From Sphingomonas lacusdianchii (GTDB taxonomy: Bacteria; Pseudomonadota; Alphaproteobacteria; Sphingomonadales; Sphingomonadaceae), in the NCBI RefSeq assembly GCF_022664395.1, contig NZ_JAKRET010000001.1, forward strand, positions 310,001 through 374,000: a stretch of DNA of 64,000 nt. The letters are read 5' to 3'. The notes under the pieces are model-generated. The model made no database searches. It was not told where the DNA came from and worked only from the letters and a program-made list of their open reading frames with translations. How positions within the stretch are numbered: position 1 is the first letter of the stretch; every line of letters begins with the position of its first letter. Made by a program: the position numbers and the translations under genes. Below are positions 26,524 through 36,294 of the stretch, piece after piece.

Positions 26524-28434
26524 ATGAACGGGCGACGGCATGGGCGGTGTCCAGATGGCATTCTGACGCGACTGGCGCGGGATCGCCGCGGCAACACGCT
26601 GGCCATGATGGCGATCGCGCTCATTCCCATCACCGCGCTCGGCGGATCGGGCGTCGACATCGCCCGGGTCTATATGGTCAAGAACCGTTTACAACAGGCA
26701 TGCGACGCGGGCGTCCTCGCCGGCCGCAAGTTCATGGACGACACCAAGGGCACGACGCTCGACGAAAAGGCCACGAAACAGGCCAACGCGTTTTTCCTGA
26801 GCAACGTCGCCAATGGCTGGCTCGGCATCACCGACGCGAAGTTCACCCCGCACCGCACGGGCGACAACCGCGTCGCCGGGGATGCGCAGGTGGTCGTGCC
26901 AATGACGGTCATGAAGATGTTCGGCGCGCCGGATGTGACGCTGGCGGTCGCATGCGAAGCCCGTCTCGACATCGCCGATACCGACATCATGTTCGTCCTC
27001 GATACCACCGGGTCGATGATGTGCCTGCCAAGCGAAAGCGCAGCGGACTGCGAGAAAAGCAGGGCCGAGTCGTACAGCTACGATCGCCCCGGCAGTTCGA
27101 CGGCCGATACCACGCCGGGCTATGCCGGTAGCAAGGGCTATGCCCTGAAGGAAAAACGAGGTTCGCGGATCGCGGCATTGCGGACCGCGGTCATTGATTT
27201 CTACGATACGATGGAAACCGCCAAGCAGGCGAACACGCGCATCCGCTATGGTTTCGTGCCGTACGCAACGGGGGTGAATGCCGGTGCCGCGATCCGCGCG
27301 ATGTCCGCCAGCTATCTGGTCGGCAGCAATGGCCGCAACGACACCGCAACCTATCAGACCAGACATATCGTTGACGAATATCGGGTTCGCTCCACCTCTG
27401 ACAGGGTCAGAGTTTCACGGGAAAGTTGCGAAGCATTCGTGCCGGTTCGGGACCCGGCGACCAGGCTGACCTTCGATTCGGAGGGCAACGCCACGCTCAC
27501 GACGCGCGAATGGGACAGCGATCGCGAGCGCTGCACCGAAACCCGGTCGTCGCTTGGCCCGGTATGGGCATACGAACCCTATGCACTTGATGTGAGCGAC
27601 TATATTTCCGCCGCATCGGCTCGCAACTCGACGCGGATCAGACCGACCGACAACGCATGGCTCGGCTGTATCGAGGAAACCGACCGAACTACCAGCGGAT
27701 CGCGGCAGTTCGACGCCAACAGCCTCCCTCCTAATCTCGACCCCAGCCTCAAGCCGTCGGGGCAGGACCGGTGGCAGCCGCTATGGCCGGAAGTCGCCTA
27801 TTCTCGCTATTATAACAATAACAAATACCGTGGCACGCTCTACAGCCAGGGCGAAATCAACGACTACTACTGGCTGGGTTCCGACGGCAATCTGAAGGCC
27901 GGCCTCGTAAGCTGCGGCAAACCCGTACAGCGGCTGTCTGCACTGTCCCGGGACCAGGTGCGGACCTATATCAACGATGCCGATTTCTCGCCATTGGGGG
28001 GAACCGAACACGATACCGGCATGCTATGAGCGCTGCGATTGCTGTCGCGCGACGGGATCTTCGCCAGCGACAATGGCGGCCAGGGCAGTCGTTCGGCCGC
28101 GAAGCAGGTCATCGTCTTCCTTACCGACGGCGACATGAGTCCCAATGACACGATCTACGGCCTCTACGGGATGGAATATTGGGATCGCCGCATCGCCAAT
28201 GGCGACAGCGACCTGAAGCCCTACCACAACGCCCGCTTCCTCGCCCTGTGCGACAAGGCGCGGGCGATGGGGATCGACGTATGGACGGTTGCCCTCAGCA
28301 TGGGCAGCACGGCCGAACTGAAAAGCTGTGCTTCCTCCTCGGATCAGGCATTGGCCACCACGTCAGGAACCGGGCTGTCCGATGCGTTCAAGAAGATCGC
28401 GAAGGCGGTCGCCATGCTGCGGATTTCGCGATGA
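26524..28434 (+). pseudogene. Tad-type pilus VWA-domain protein interrupted by an in-frame TGA
   Basis: The frame runs from ATG 26524 to TGA 28027 (501 codons), then continues without another lesion to 28434 (131 codons from TTG 28039). Together about 636 residues, the length expected for sphingomonad TadG-like proteins. The N-terminus has the prepilin-like segment DRRGNTLAMMAIALIPITALGGSGVDIARVY, then the VWA start DIMFVLDTTGSM (MIDAS). The post-stop part holds the second VWA block VIVFLTDGDMS and the conserved C-terminus. Related proteins as I recall them have Trp at the TGA position (GM-I/L-W-G-x-R-L), so TGG to TGA is the simplest change. Sequence error, recent nonsense mutation or readthrough are all possible. 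The TadE gene starts inside the final stop codon (ATGA). Confidence 0.8.
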
Positions 28435-29024
28435 GGATGCGTTCGCCTCGCCACGTGTATCGTGACCGTCGCGGCGTCAGCGTGACCGAATTCGCGCTGT
28501 TGGCCCCGGTCCTGATGATGTTGCTGATGGGGCTCGGCGACCTGCTCTACCAACCCTATGTCCAGGCAATCCTCGACGGCGCCGTGCAGAAGGCCGGACG
28601 CGATTCGACGCTGGAGGAAAATGCGTCGGACCAGCGCGCGATCGACGATCAGGTGAAGGCCGCCGTCGGCAGCATCGCGAAGGACGCGACCTTCACGTCC
28701 TCGCGCGAAAACTATTCGGCCTTCGCGTTGATAAAGCCCGAACCCATCCAGGACGCCAACGGCAACGGGCGGCTCGATTCGGGCGAATGCTTCGACGACA
28801 TCAACGGCAACGGCACCTACGACACCAATCCGGCGCGCATGGGTCAGGGGGGCGCCGACGACGTGACCCGCTACACGATGCGCGTCGTCTATACCCGCCC
28901 GTTCCCCGTCGCGGAACTGCTCGGCTTCCCGCCGACCATGACGATCGAGGCTTCCACGTTGCTGAAGAACCAGCCCTATGCCCGACAGACGGTACGGTCG
29001 ATTCCGCGCGTGTGCCTGCCATGA
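28431..29024 (+). CDS. TadE-family pilus assembly protein with calcium-loop-like insert
   Basis: 197 residues, beginning in the stop codon of the VWA gene. The TadE signature YRDRRGVSVTEFALLAPVLMMLLMGLGDL is at residues about 9-37: a short basic lead, then a membrane helix with the conserved Glu after the hydrophobic start, as in pseudopilins. Residues about 108-135 contain two Asp/Asn/Gly loops (DANGNGRLDSGE and DINGNGTYDTNP) like dockerin or EF-hand calcium loops. TadE proteins are exported minor pilins of Flp-type pili. The next gene starts in this stop codon (ATGA). No tadA/B/C or flp genes are in the window. Confidence 0.86.
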   Translation: MRMRSPRHVYRDRRGVSVTEFALLAPVLMMLLMGLGDLLYQPYVQAILDGAVQKAGRDSTLEENASDQRAIDDQVKAAVGSIAKDATFTSSRENYSAFALIKPEPIQDANGNGRLDSGECFDDINGNGTYDTNPARMGQGGADDVTRYTMRVVYTRPFPVAELLGFPPTMTIEASTLLKNQPYARQTVRSIPRVCLP

Positions 29025-29752
29025 CCACGCCGCCCCGGACGCTACCTCGCCCGTCTCTGCGTGCCCTGCTTCGCGACCGGCGTGGCGTCGCCATGCTGGA
29101 ATTCGCGCTCGGCCTCCCATTGCTTCTGGGCGTCGGCCTCTACGCCACCGAAACGGCCAACCTCGCGTTGACTACCATGCGCATCAACCAGATCGCCCAG
29201 AACCTTGCCGATAATGCGTCACGCGTCGGCGACATGAACAGCGACAGCATCAAGCAGTTGCGCGAGATCGATATCAACGACGTGCTTACCGCCACCCGGC
29301 TGCAGGGCGACCGGTTCGAGCTGACGACGCGCGGGCGGATCACCATCTCCAGCCTCGAACAGAATTCAGACGGGGTACAGTATCTGCACTGGCAACGCTG
29401 CATCGGCCTGAAAAGCGGTCCGGACTATGATTCCAGCTACGATCGCACCCACGGCACGATGGACCGGGACGACGGCATCGGCACGGGTTCACAGAATGCC
29501 GGGGTGAAGATGCCGAACGGCATGGGCGATCAGGATCCCAAGGTCCAGTCGCCGGCCGGGTCGGGCGTCATGTATATCGAAGTGAATTACGAATATCGCC
29601 CGGTCGTAGGCACCGCGTGGCTACCCGGCGGATCGGCACGCATCCATGCGACGGCGGCGTTCGTCGTGCGCGATCGACGTAATTTCGATCAGATCTATAA
29701 TCCGGACCCCGCCGCGCCGCGCTATTACTGCGATGCCTACAGCGCGACGTGA
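29021..29752 (+). CDS. TadE/TadG-family pilus assembly protein
   Basis: 243 residues. An N-terminal basic stretch is followed by LLRDRRGVAMLEFALGLPLLLGVGLYATETANLAL, the TadE-type membrane helix with Glu, then NQIAQNLADNASRVGD, the conserved segment after the anchor in this group. The rest is a periplasmic domain with three cysteines (two widely spaced). It is coupled to the previous gene by ATGA overlap and is the third member of the VWA-TadE-TadE set usual in Sphingomonas. It converges with pdhB, 15 bp between stops, and no hairpin terminator was seen there. Confidence 0.86.
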   Translation: MTTPPRTLPRPSLRALLRDRRGVAMLEFALGLPLLLGVGLYATETANLALTTMRINQIAQNLADNASRVGDMNSDSIKQLREIDINDVLTATRLQGDRFELTTRGRITISSLEQNSDGVQYLHWQRCIGLKSGPDYDSSYDRTHGTMDRDDGIGTGSQNAGVKMPNGMGDQDPKVQSPAGSGVMYIEVNYEYRPVVGTAWLPGGSARIHATAAFVVRDRRNFDQIYNPDPAAPRYYCDAYSAT

Positions 29753-29767
29753 CGGGGTCGATCGGGA

Positions 29768-31210
29768 TCAGGCCTTGTAGGTGACCTTCTTCACCGCCGC
29801 GACGACCTTGTCGCTGGTGATGAGCGCCAACTTTTCGAGGTTCGCGGCGTAAGGCAGCGGCACGTCTTCGTTGGTGACGCGCAGCACCGGCGCGTCGAGG
29901 TCGTCAAAGCCCTGTTCCATCACCACCGCGGCGATTTCCGACGCGATCGAGCAGGTCGGCCAGCCTTCCTCGACCACGACCAGCCGGTTGGTCTTCTTCA
30001 GCGACTTGAGCACCGTCCTGGTATCGAGCGGGCGCAGCGTGCGCAGGTCGATCACTTCGGCATCGATGCCTTCGCCGGCCAGCTTCTCGGCGGCTTCGAG
30101 CGCGAGGCCGACGCCGATCGAATAGCTGACGATCGTCACGTCCTTGCCCGGCTTCATGATCCGCGCCTTGCCGATGGGCAGGACGAAATCGTCGAGCTTG
30201 GGCACGTCGAACGAACGGCCGTACATCAGTTCGTTTTCTAGGAAGACGACCGGATCGGTCGAGCGGATCGCCGCCTTCAGCAACCCCTTCGCATCGGCCG
30301 CGTCATAGGGCGCGATCACGATCAGGCCGGGAACGCTGGCATACCACGGGCCGTAATTCTGCGAGTGCTGCGCACCGACGCGGCTCGCCGCGCCGTTGGG
30401 TCCGCGGAACACGATCGGACAGCGCATCTGGCCGCCCGACATGTAGTTGGTCTTGGCCGCCGAATTGATGATGTGGTCGATCGCCTGCATGGCGAAGTTG
30501 AACGTCATGAATTCGATGACCGGGCGCAACCCGCCCATCGCCGCACCGGTGCCGATGCCGGCAAAGCCATATTCGGTGATCGGCGTGTCGATGACGCGAC
30601 GGTCGCCAAATTCGGCGAGCAGACCCTGCGTGACCTTGTACGCACCCTGATATTCGGCGACTTCCTCGCCCATCACGAACACGCGGTCGTCGGCGCGCAT
30701 TTCCTCGGCCATCGCGTCGCGCAGCGCGTCGCGGACCGTGGTCTTGACCATCTCGGTACCGGCCGGGATCTCGGGATCGGCTTCGCCTTCCTGATCGGCG
30801 GCGTCGAACAGCTGGCGCGCACCGGTTTCAGCATGCTGCTGCGACGTACCTTCGGGGGTCGGCGGAGCCTTGTCGTCGTTCTTTTCGTCGGCCTTCGGCG
30901 TCGCGGCGGCGGCATCGCCGGCGCGCGCTTCGGTCGGCTGGGCCGACTTGGCGGCGTCGACGTCTTCGCCTTCGCCCGCCAGGACCGCGATGACCGCGCC
31001 GACCTTCACATTGTCGGTACCCTCGGCGACGAGGATCTGGGCGATCGTGCCTTCATCGACGGCTTCGAATTCCATCGTTGCCTTGTCGGTCTCGATCTCG
31101 GCCATAATGTCGCCCGACTTGACCGTGTCGCCTTCCTTGACGAGCCACTTGGCCAGCGTGCCTTCTTCCATCGTGGGCGACAGCGCCGGCATCTTCAGTT
31201 CGATCGGCAT
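29768..31210 (-). CDS. pdhB: Pyruvate dehydrogenase E1 component, beta subunit, with lipoyl domain
   Basis: 480 residues. An N-terminal lipoyl domain (about 1-80, lipoylated Lys in ETDKATM) is joined by an Ala/Glu/Lys/Asp-rich linker to the transketolase-like beta subunit (from about 155: [39 protein letters not shown]). The lipoyl domain fused to E1-beta is characteristic of alphaproteobacteria. With E1-alpha it decarboxylates pyruvate and passes acetyl to E2. It follows pdhA by one base. E2 and E3 genes are not in this window. Confidence 0.96.
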   Translation of the reverse strand: MPIELKMPALSPTMEEGTLAKWLVKEGDTVKSGDIMAEIETDKATMEFEAVDEGTIAQILVAEGTDNVKVGAVIAVLAGEGEDVDAAKSAQPTEARAGDAAAATPKADEKNDDKAPPTPEGTSQQHAETGARQLFDAADQEGEADPEIPAGTEMVKTTVRDALRDAMAEEMRADDRVFVMGEEVAEYQGAYKVTQGLLAEFGDRRVIDTPITEYGFAGIGTGAAMGGLRPVIEFMTFNFAMQAIDHIINSAAKTNYMSGGQMRCPIVFRGPNGAASRVGAQHSQNYGPWYASVPGLIVIAPYDAADAKGLLKAAIRSTDPVVFLENELMYGRSFDVPKLDDFVLPIGKARIMKPGKDVTIVSYSIGVGLALEAAEKLAGEGIDAEVIDLRTLRPLDTRTVLKSLKKTNRLVVVEEGWPTCSIASEIAAVVMEQGFDDLDAPVLRVTNEDVPLPYAANLEKLALITSDKVVAAVKKVTYKA

Positions 31211-31211
31211 C

Positions 31212-32261
31212 TCAGTAGGTCTCCACCAGCACGTCGGTGTACAGTTCTTCCGGGTTCGGTTCGGGCGCGCTTTCGGCGAAGTCGGCGGCGGCGTTGACCA
31301 CCTTGCGGATTTCGGCCTCGATCGCCTTCAGCTCGTCTTCCTGCACCCCGGCGGCGTTCAGCTCGCGCTTCAGCCCCTCGATCGGGTCCGAATTGTCGCG
31401 CATCGCCTGCACTTCGTCGCGGCTGCGATATTTGGCCGGATCGGACATCGAGTGACCACGATAGCGATAGGTCTTCATCTCGAGGATGATCGGCCCCTTG
31501 CCCGCGCGCACCCACGCCAGCGCCTCTTCGGCGGCCCCGCGGCACGCCAGCACGTCCATGCCATCGACCTGGATGCCCGGAATGCGGAAGCTTTCACCAC
31601 GCTTGTACAGCTGGTCCTCGGCCGAGGCGCGATTGACGCTGGTCCCCATGGCATATTGGTTGTTCTCGATCACGAAGATGATCGGGAGCTTCCACAGCTC
31701 GGCCATGTTGAACGATTCGTACACCTGGCCCTGGTTCGCGGCGCCATCGCCGAAATAGGCCATGCAGACGCCGCCGTCGTTGCTGTACTTGTGCCCGAAC
31801 GCGAGACCCGCGCCCAGCGACACCTGCGCCCCGACGATGCCGTGGCCGCCATAGAATTTATGCTCGGTCGAGAACATGTGCATCGACCCGCCCTTGCCGC
31901 GGCTGATGCCGGCTTCGCGTCCGGTCAGCTCGGCCATGATGACCTTGGGATCGATGCCGTACGCAAGCATGTGACCATGGTCGCGATAGCCGGTGATGAC
32001 CGAATCCTTGCCGGATTCGAGTGCCGACTGCAGCCCCACGGCAACCGCTTCCTGACCGATATACAGGTGGCAGAAACCACCGATCAGGCCGAGGCCGTAC
32101 AATTGCCCCGCCTTCTCCTCGAAACGACGGATCAGCAGCATCTCCTTGTAAAAGGAGAGGAGTTCCTCTTTCGACGCCTCGTACCGCTTTGGCTCACCCG
32201 GCCGTTCGCGATTGGGAATGACGGGTTCGCTGGTGCGGCCTTGCGCCGGTGCTTTTGCCAC
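31212..32261 (-). CDS. pdhA: Pyruvate dehydrogenase E1 component, alpha subunit
   Basis: 349 residues from a GTG preceded by GAGG; the open frame upstream (to 32333) lacks similarity. The thiamine-diphosphate motif is [31 protein letters not shown], and the phosphorylation-loop homologue [11 protein letters not shown] is present. It forms the alpha2beta2 E1 of the pyruvate dehydrogenase complex with the next gene. ftsB lies about 100 bp upstream in the same direction. Confidence 0.95.
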   Translation of the reverse strand: MAKAPAQGRTSEPVIPNRERPGEPKRYEASKEELLSFYKEMLLIRRFEEKAGQLYGLGLIGGFCHLYIGQEAVAVGLQSALESGKDSVITGYRDHGHMLAYGIDPKVIMAELTGREAGISRGKGGSMHMFSTEHKFYGGHGIVGAQVSLGAGLAFGHKYSNDGGVCMAYFGDGAANQGQVYESFNMAELWKLPIIFVIENNQYAMGTSVNRASAEDQLYKRGESFRIPGIQVDGMDVLACRGAAEEALAWVRAGKGPIILEMKTYRYRGHSMSDPAKYRSRDEVQAMRDNSDPIEGLKRELNAAGVQEDELKAIEAEIRKVVNAAADFAESAPEPNPEELYTDVLVETY

Positions 32262-32359
32262 GGTTCGGATGCCTCGTTCCTGAAAGGATGGGTAGGAAGC
32301 GCCGCCTATGGCGCGAATTATCCCCTCGCGCAACCGAGCCAGCCCGTTCCGGTCCGGAT

Positions 32360-32716
32360 TCAGTCGTCGATGCGGATTCCGCAGCGGGTGCGCGCCGCCG
32401 CCTCACCGCCGATCGGCACGATGAACTCATCCGGGTGGGCGACGTTCAGCTTCCGCCGGACCAGTTCGTCGACCATGTCGGGATCGGCATGGCGCGGATC
32501 GAGCAGTTCGACCCGGTTGCGCAGATCGGCGCGCACCTTCTCCAGACAGGCATATTGCGCCTTCCGCACCGCCAGCTTGCGTTGATAATCGCGATAGGCG
32601 AGCACCCCGTTCGGCCCCAGTACCGCGTGATAGGCGAAGAACCCGATGACGAGGATCACCAGCGCCGGCCAACCGGCACGTCTCAACATCTGACGAAGGG
32701 GCGAGGAACGCGACAT
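32360..32716 (-). CDS. ftsB: Septum formation initiator, FtsB/DivIC family
   Basis: 118 residues. It has an N-terminal membrane helix at about residues 16-36 ([19 protein letters not shown]) followed by a short coiled-coil ([32 protein letters not shown]) and the conserved [23 protein letters not shown]. FtsB acts with FtsL and FtsQ in the divisome. It is just upstream of pdhA, an order common in sphingomonads, and divergent from csaA. Confidence 0.92.
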   Translation of the reverse strand: MSRSSPLRQMLRRAGWPALVILVIGFFAYHAVLGPNGVLAYRDYQRKLAVRKAQYACLEKVRADLRNRVELLDPRHADPDMVDELVRRKLNVAHPDEFIVPIGGEAAARTRCGIRIDD

Positions 32717-32777
32717 GGCGCGTATGTCGTTTATAGCCCGCCCCCACGCAAGCCACCTGCCGCCCCAAGGAGCCGAT

Positions 32778-33146
32778 ATGCACCTGCTGCACGACCCTGC
32801 GACGCTCACCGACCCGACCGATTTCGACACGTTTCTGAAGGTCGACATCCGTGTCGGCACCATCGTCGCCGCCGAACCCTATCCGGAGGCGCGCAAGCCT
32901 GCGATCAAGCTGGTCATCGATTTCGGCCCGGTGATCGGCCGCAAGCGGTCGAGCGCGCAGATCACCGAACATTATGGATGCGAGGGATTGATCGGGCGAC
33001 AGGTCGCGGCGGTGGTCAACTTCCCGCCCCGACAGATCGGCAAGTTCGTGTCGGAAGTGCTGACGCTGGGCTTTCCCGATGGAAGCGGCGCGGTGGTGCT
33101 GTTCGCGCCCGATCAGCGGGTGCCGGATGGCGGGCGGCTGTTCTAG
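32778..33146 (+). CDS. csaA: tRNA-binding domain protein, CsaA-like
   Basis: 122 residues from an ATG with AAGGAG 4 nt upstream; a longer frame from 32715 is less likely. The OB-fold tRNA-binding domain reads [32 protein letters not shown], and the end [17 protein letters not shown] is typical of CsaA. CsaA is a small chaperone-like protein that binds tRNA and, in Bacillus, assists Sec export. Similar domains occur in MetRS C-terminus and Trbp111. Confidence 0.9.
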   Translation: MHLLHDPATLTDPTDFDTFLKVDIRVGTIVAAEPYPEARKPAIKLVIDFGPVIGRKRSSAQITEHYGCEGLIGRQVAAVVNFPPRQIGKFVSEVLTLGFPDGSGAVVLFAPDQRVPDGGRLF

Positions 33147-33147
33147 A

Positions 33148-33165
33148 ACCGATCTACCCATCGGT
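33148..33165 (+). terminator. Weak hairpin after csaA
   Basis: ACCGAT-CTACCC-ATCGGT, a perfect 6-bp stem beginning 1 bp after the csaA stop, followed by CATTCTTT. It is only a candidate terminator. Confidence 0.35.
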
Positions 33166-33266
33166 CATTCTTTGCGAGCCGTGTCGGCCGCGCGCACACG
33201 TCAACCCATCCTTAAACCGATTGCAATAGGCGCAGCCCCGATCAATTTGCGGGGAGGATCAGGGAA

Positions 33267-35756
33267 TTGCGCCTATTCTATACCACAGCCTGCGTGCTGC
33301 CACTCATCGCCGGGGCGTCGGCGCATGCGCAGTCGACGACGGCGGGTAATGACAAGCCGGTCGAGCAGACCAGAGACGCCGCCAAGCCGGCGGGCGACAT
33401 CATCGTCACCGCGGTCGCGCGGGGTCGCGACCGACTCGACAGCGCCATTTCCACCAGTTCGCTCCGCGAAGCCGACATACTGAAGGCCGCGCCGCGCTCG
33501 ACCGCGGAGATTTTCCGGAACGTACCGGGCGTCCGTTCGGAAAGCTCGGGCGGCGAAGGCAATGCGAACATCTCGATCCGCGGCCTTCCGATCGCCTCGG
33601 GCGGGGCGAAGTTCCTGCAACTACAGGAGGACGGCCTGCCCGTCCTCGAATTCGGCGACATCACCTTCGGCAATGCCGACATCTTTCTGCGCGCCGACCT
33701 GAACCTGTCGTCGGTCGAGGCGATCCGGGGCGGATCGGCCTCCACCTTCTCGTCCAATTCGCCGGGCGGCGTGCTCAACCTGATCTCGAAGACCGGCGAA
33801 CAGGAAGGGGGCGCGCTGCAATTCGGCGCGGGGCTCGACTATCAGGAATATCGCGTCGATTTCGACTATGGCGGCAAGATCGACAGCAGCCTGCGCTATC
33901 ACGTCGGCGGTTTCTACCGTCAGGGCGAAGGGCCGCGCCGGGTCGGCTATGACGGCAATCGCGGCGGTCAGTTCAAGGCGAACCTGACCAAGACCTTCTC
34001 GGGCGGCTATATCCGCTTCTACGGCAAATATCTCGACGATCGCGCGGTCGGCTATCTGCCCAATCCGGTCCGGGTCACCGGCAGCAACGCCGATCCGCGC
34101 TATGCCAGCCTGCCCGGCTTCTCGATCACGCGCGACGCGCTGTTGTCGCGCAACTTCACCACGAACCTGACGCTCGACGGCCAGAATAATGTCGTCACGC
34201 GCGACCTTCGCGACGGCCAGCATCCGGTGGTAAAGGCGTTCGGCGTGGAAACACAGATCGACCTGTCCGGATGGACCGTGACCGACCGGTTCCGCTACGC
34301 CGACATCAGCGGCGGCTTCTCGTCGAACTTCCCGTCCAACGTGGCCGCTGCGTCGGACATCGCAACCGCGCTCGGCGGCGCCGGTGCGACGCTGCGCTTC
34401 GCCAGCGGCCCGTCCGTTGGACAGGCGATCACCGACCCCGCCGCGCTCAACGGTAACGGCCTGCTCGCGCAGATCGTGGTGTTCGACGTGAAGCTGAACA
34501 GCCTCGACAACGTCACCAACGACGTGCGCGCCAGCCGCGTGTTCACGCTCGGCGGCGGCGACCTGACGACGACGGCGGGCTTCTACAAGTCGCGCCAGGC
34601 GATCGATACCGACTGGCTGTGGACGTCGACGCTGCTCGACGTGCGCGGCGATGGTCGCGCCGCGCTGGTCGATGTGGTGTCGGCGGGCGGCACGCCGGTG
34701 ACGCAGAACGGCTTCTATGCGTACAGCGCCAGCTATTTCGGCGACTGTTGCCGCCGCAGCTACCGCGTCGCCTATGACGTCAACGCGCCGTTCGCCTCGC
34801 TGAACTACAAGGTCGGCCGCGTCGCGCTGGGCGCCAGCGTCCGCTACGATTTCGGCGACGCATCGGGATCGATCTACGGTGCGGACCTCGGCGGCGGACG
34901 CACCGGCGTCGTCGCGCGCGACATTGACGGCGACGGCATAATCACTGCGGCGGAACGGCGGGTGGCGGTCATTCCGCTCGGCCAGCCGGCCCCGGTCGAT
35001 TATGGCTGGAACTACCTGTCCTATTCGGCGGGCATCAACTTCCGCATCGCCGAGCCGTTCGCGGTCTTCGCCCGCTACAGCCGGGGCGGCCGTGCCAATG
35101 CCGATCGGCTGTTATTCGGTCCGGCGGTCAGCACGACCGACGGCTCGCTGCTCAGCAAGTCCGCCGCCGTCGACTTCGTCCGCCAGGCGGAGGCAGGCGC
35201 CAAATATCGGCACAACGGGCTGGTCCTGAACCTGACCGGCTTCTGGGCGCGGACCGAGGAACAGAATTACGAAGCGACGCGGCAGGTCTTCATCGATCGC
35301 GAATATCGTGCCGTCGGCCTCGAATTCGACGGTGGCTACCGGGTCGGCGCGTTCGGCATCACCGGCGGCGCTACCTGGACCGATGCGAAGATCGTCAGCG
35401 ACGCGCTCAACCCCGGCGTCATCGGCAACACGCCGCGTCGTCAGGCGCGGCTGATCTTCCAGGCGACGCCGCAGGTGGAGATCGACCGGTTCACTATCGG
35501 TGCCAATGTCATCGGCACGACCAGCAGCTATGCGCAGGACAGCAACCAGTTGAAGCTGCCCGGCTACACCGTCGCCAACGCCTTCGTGCAATATCGCCCG
35601 ACCAGCCGTCTGCTACTGTCGCTGAACGCGAACAATCTGTTCGACGTACAGGGTTTTACCGAGGCGGAGGATGCGGTGATCCCGACCAACGGCATCGTCC
35701 GCGCACGCTCGATCAACGGCCGCACGACGTCGATGACGGCACGTATCCTGTTTTGA
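33267..35756 (+). CDS. TonB-dependent receptor
   Basis: 829 residues, with a TTG start preceded by GGGGAGGATCAGGGA. The signal peptide ends at SAHAQ (residue about 22). The plug starts DIIVTAVARGRDRLD and contains RSTAEIFRNVPGVRSESSGGEGNANISIRG and GSASTFSSNSPGGVLNLIS; the barrel ends in terminal Phe. A canonical 12-residue EF-hand loop (DIDGDGIITAAE, residues about 552-563) lies in a barrel loop, hinting at Ca2+. The substrate is unknown and no sugar or iron genes flank it. The hairpin at 35765-35790 ends the gene. Confidence 0.92.
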   Translation: MRLFYTTACVLPLIAGASAHAQSTTAGNDKPVEQTRDAAKPAGDIIVTAVARGRDRLDSAISTSSLREADILKAAPRSTAEIFRNVPGVRSESSGGEGNANISIRGLPIASGGAKFLQLQEDGLPVLEFGDITFGNADIFLRADLNLSSVEAIRGGSASTFSSNSPGGVLNLISKTGEQEGGALQFGAGLDYQEYRVDFDYGGKIDSSLRYHVGGFYRQGEGPRRVGYDGNRGGQFKANLTKTFSGGYIRFYGKYLDDRAVGYLPNPVRVTGSNADPRYASLPGFSITRDALLSRNFTTNLTLDGQNNVVTRDLRDGQHPVVKAFGVETQIDLSGWTVTDRFRYADISGGFSSNFPSNVAAASDIATALGGAGATLRFASGPSVGQAITDPAALNGNGLLAQIVVFDVKLNSLDNVTNDVRASRVFTLGGGDLTTTAGFYKSRQAIDTDWLWTSTLLDVRGDGRAALVDVVSAGGTPVTQNGFYAYSASYFGDCCRRSYRVAYDVNAPFASLNYKVGRVALGASVRYDFGDASGSIYGADLGGGRTGVVARDIDGDGIITAAERRVAVIPLGQPAPVDYGWNYLSYSAGINFRIAEPFAVFARYSRGGRANADRLLFGPAVSTTDGSLLSKSAAVDFVRQAEAGAKYRHNGLVLNLTGFWARTEEQNYEATRQVFIDREYRAVGLEFDGGYRVGAFGITGGATWTDAKIVSDALNPGVIGNTPRRQARLIFQATPQVEIDRFTIGANVIGTTSSYAQDSNQLKLPGYTVANAFVQYRPTSRLLLSLNANNLFDVQGFTEAEDAVIPTNGIVRARSINGRTTSMTARILF

Positions 35757-35764
35757 GCCGATCG

Positions 35765-35790
35765 CCGGGCCACGTATCCGCGTGGCCCGG
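35765..35790. terminator. Hairpin between convergent receptor and HxlR genes
   Basis: A perfect 10-bp stem (CCGGGCCACG / CGTGGCCCGG) with a TATCCG loop. It has no T-run on either side, but its position between two convergent stops suggests bidirectional termination. Confidence 0.6.
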
Positions 35791-35799
35791 GGTCCTTCG

Positions 35800-36189
35800 C
35801 TACGCCCCATCCCCGGCCGCATCATAGCGCAGGCGAGCGTCGCGAATATTCGTCCGGTTCGCATCGGCCCACATCGTCAGCGCCATGACCGGCGCAAGCA
35901 GCGACCTGCCGATATCCGTCAGTTCATACTCGACCCGCGGCGGGATGGTGGGGAACATGGTCCGCCGCACCATACCGTCACGCTCGAGCCCGCGAAGCGT
36001 GATCGTCAACATACGCTGCGAGATGCCGTCGATCCGCCGCCGCAACGCGTTGAAGCGAACCGGTCCGTCCTTCAGCGTCGCGATGATGTAGAGGCTCCAT
36101 TTATCGCCGATCCGGTCGAGAATTTCGCGCACCATGCCGCAGTCGTCGTGACCGCCCGGAGCGGTAAATTCCATGTCACCTGGTTTCAT
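35800..36189 (-). CDS. HxlR-family transcriptional regulator
   Basis: 129 residues. The HxlR core is DRIGDKWSLYIIATLKDGPVRFNALRRRIDGISQRMLTITLRGLERDGMVRR, followed by the wing VEYELTDIGRSL. A cysteine in DDCGMVREIL, right before the core, is at the position used for redox sensing in several HxlR proteins (for example YodB and HypR). It is divergent from an NAD(P)-binding protein gene with a palindrome between, so local control is likely. Confidence 0.92.
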   Translation of the reverse strand: MKPGDMEFTAPGGHDDCGMVREILDRIGDKWSLYIIATLKDGPVRFNALRRRIDGISQRMLTITLRGLERDGMVRRTMFPTIPPRVEYELTDIGRSLLAPVMALTMWADANRTNIRDARLRYDAAGDGA

Positions 36190-36235
36190 CGGCGTGCCTT
36201 CTTGCAGGGGGCGGTGCGGTCACTTTAATAGTGTC

Positions 36236-36252
36236 GGTAACATTTTGTTACC
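36236..36252. promoter_or_regulatory. Palindromic operator between HxlR and NAD(P)-binding protein genes
   Basis: GGTAACA-TTT-TGTTACC, a perfect 7+3+7 palindrome, lies 47 bp upstream of the HxlR start and 43 bp upstream of the divergent gene. HxlR proteins typically bind GTAAC-type inverted repeats in such promoters. Assignment is by position and symmetry. Confidence 0.7.
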
Positions 36253-36294
36253 ACCCTGTTCCCGTGGCGGAACCGTGAATCGGAAGGATATGCG

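Noticed and set aside
28027-28029. Selenocysteine at the TGA in the Tad VWA gene
   Set aside because: The homologous residue appears to be Trp, there is no redox role expected, and no SECIS-like stem is obvious right after the codon.
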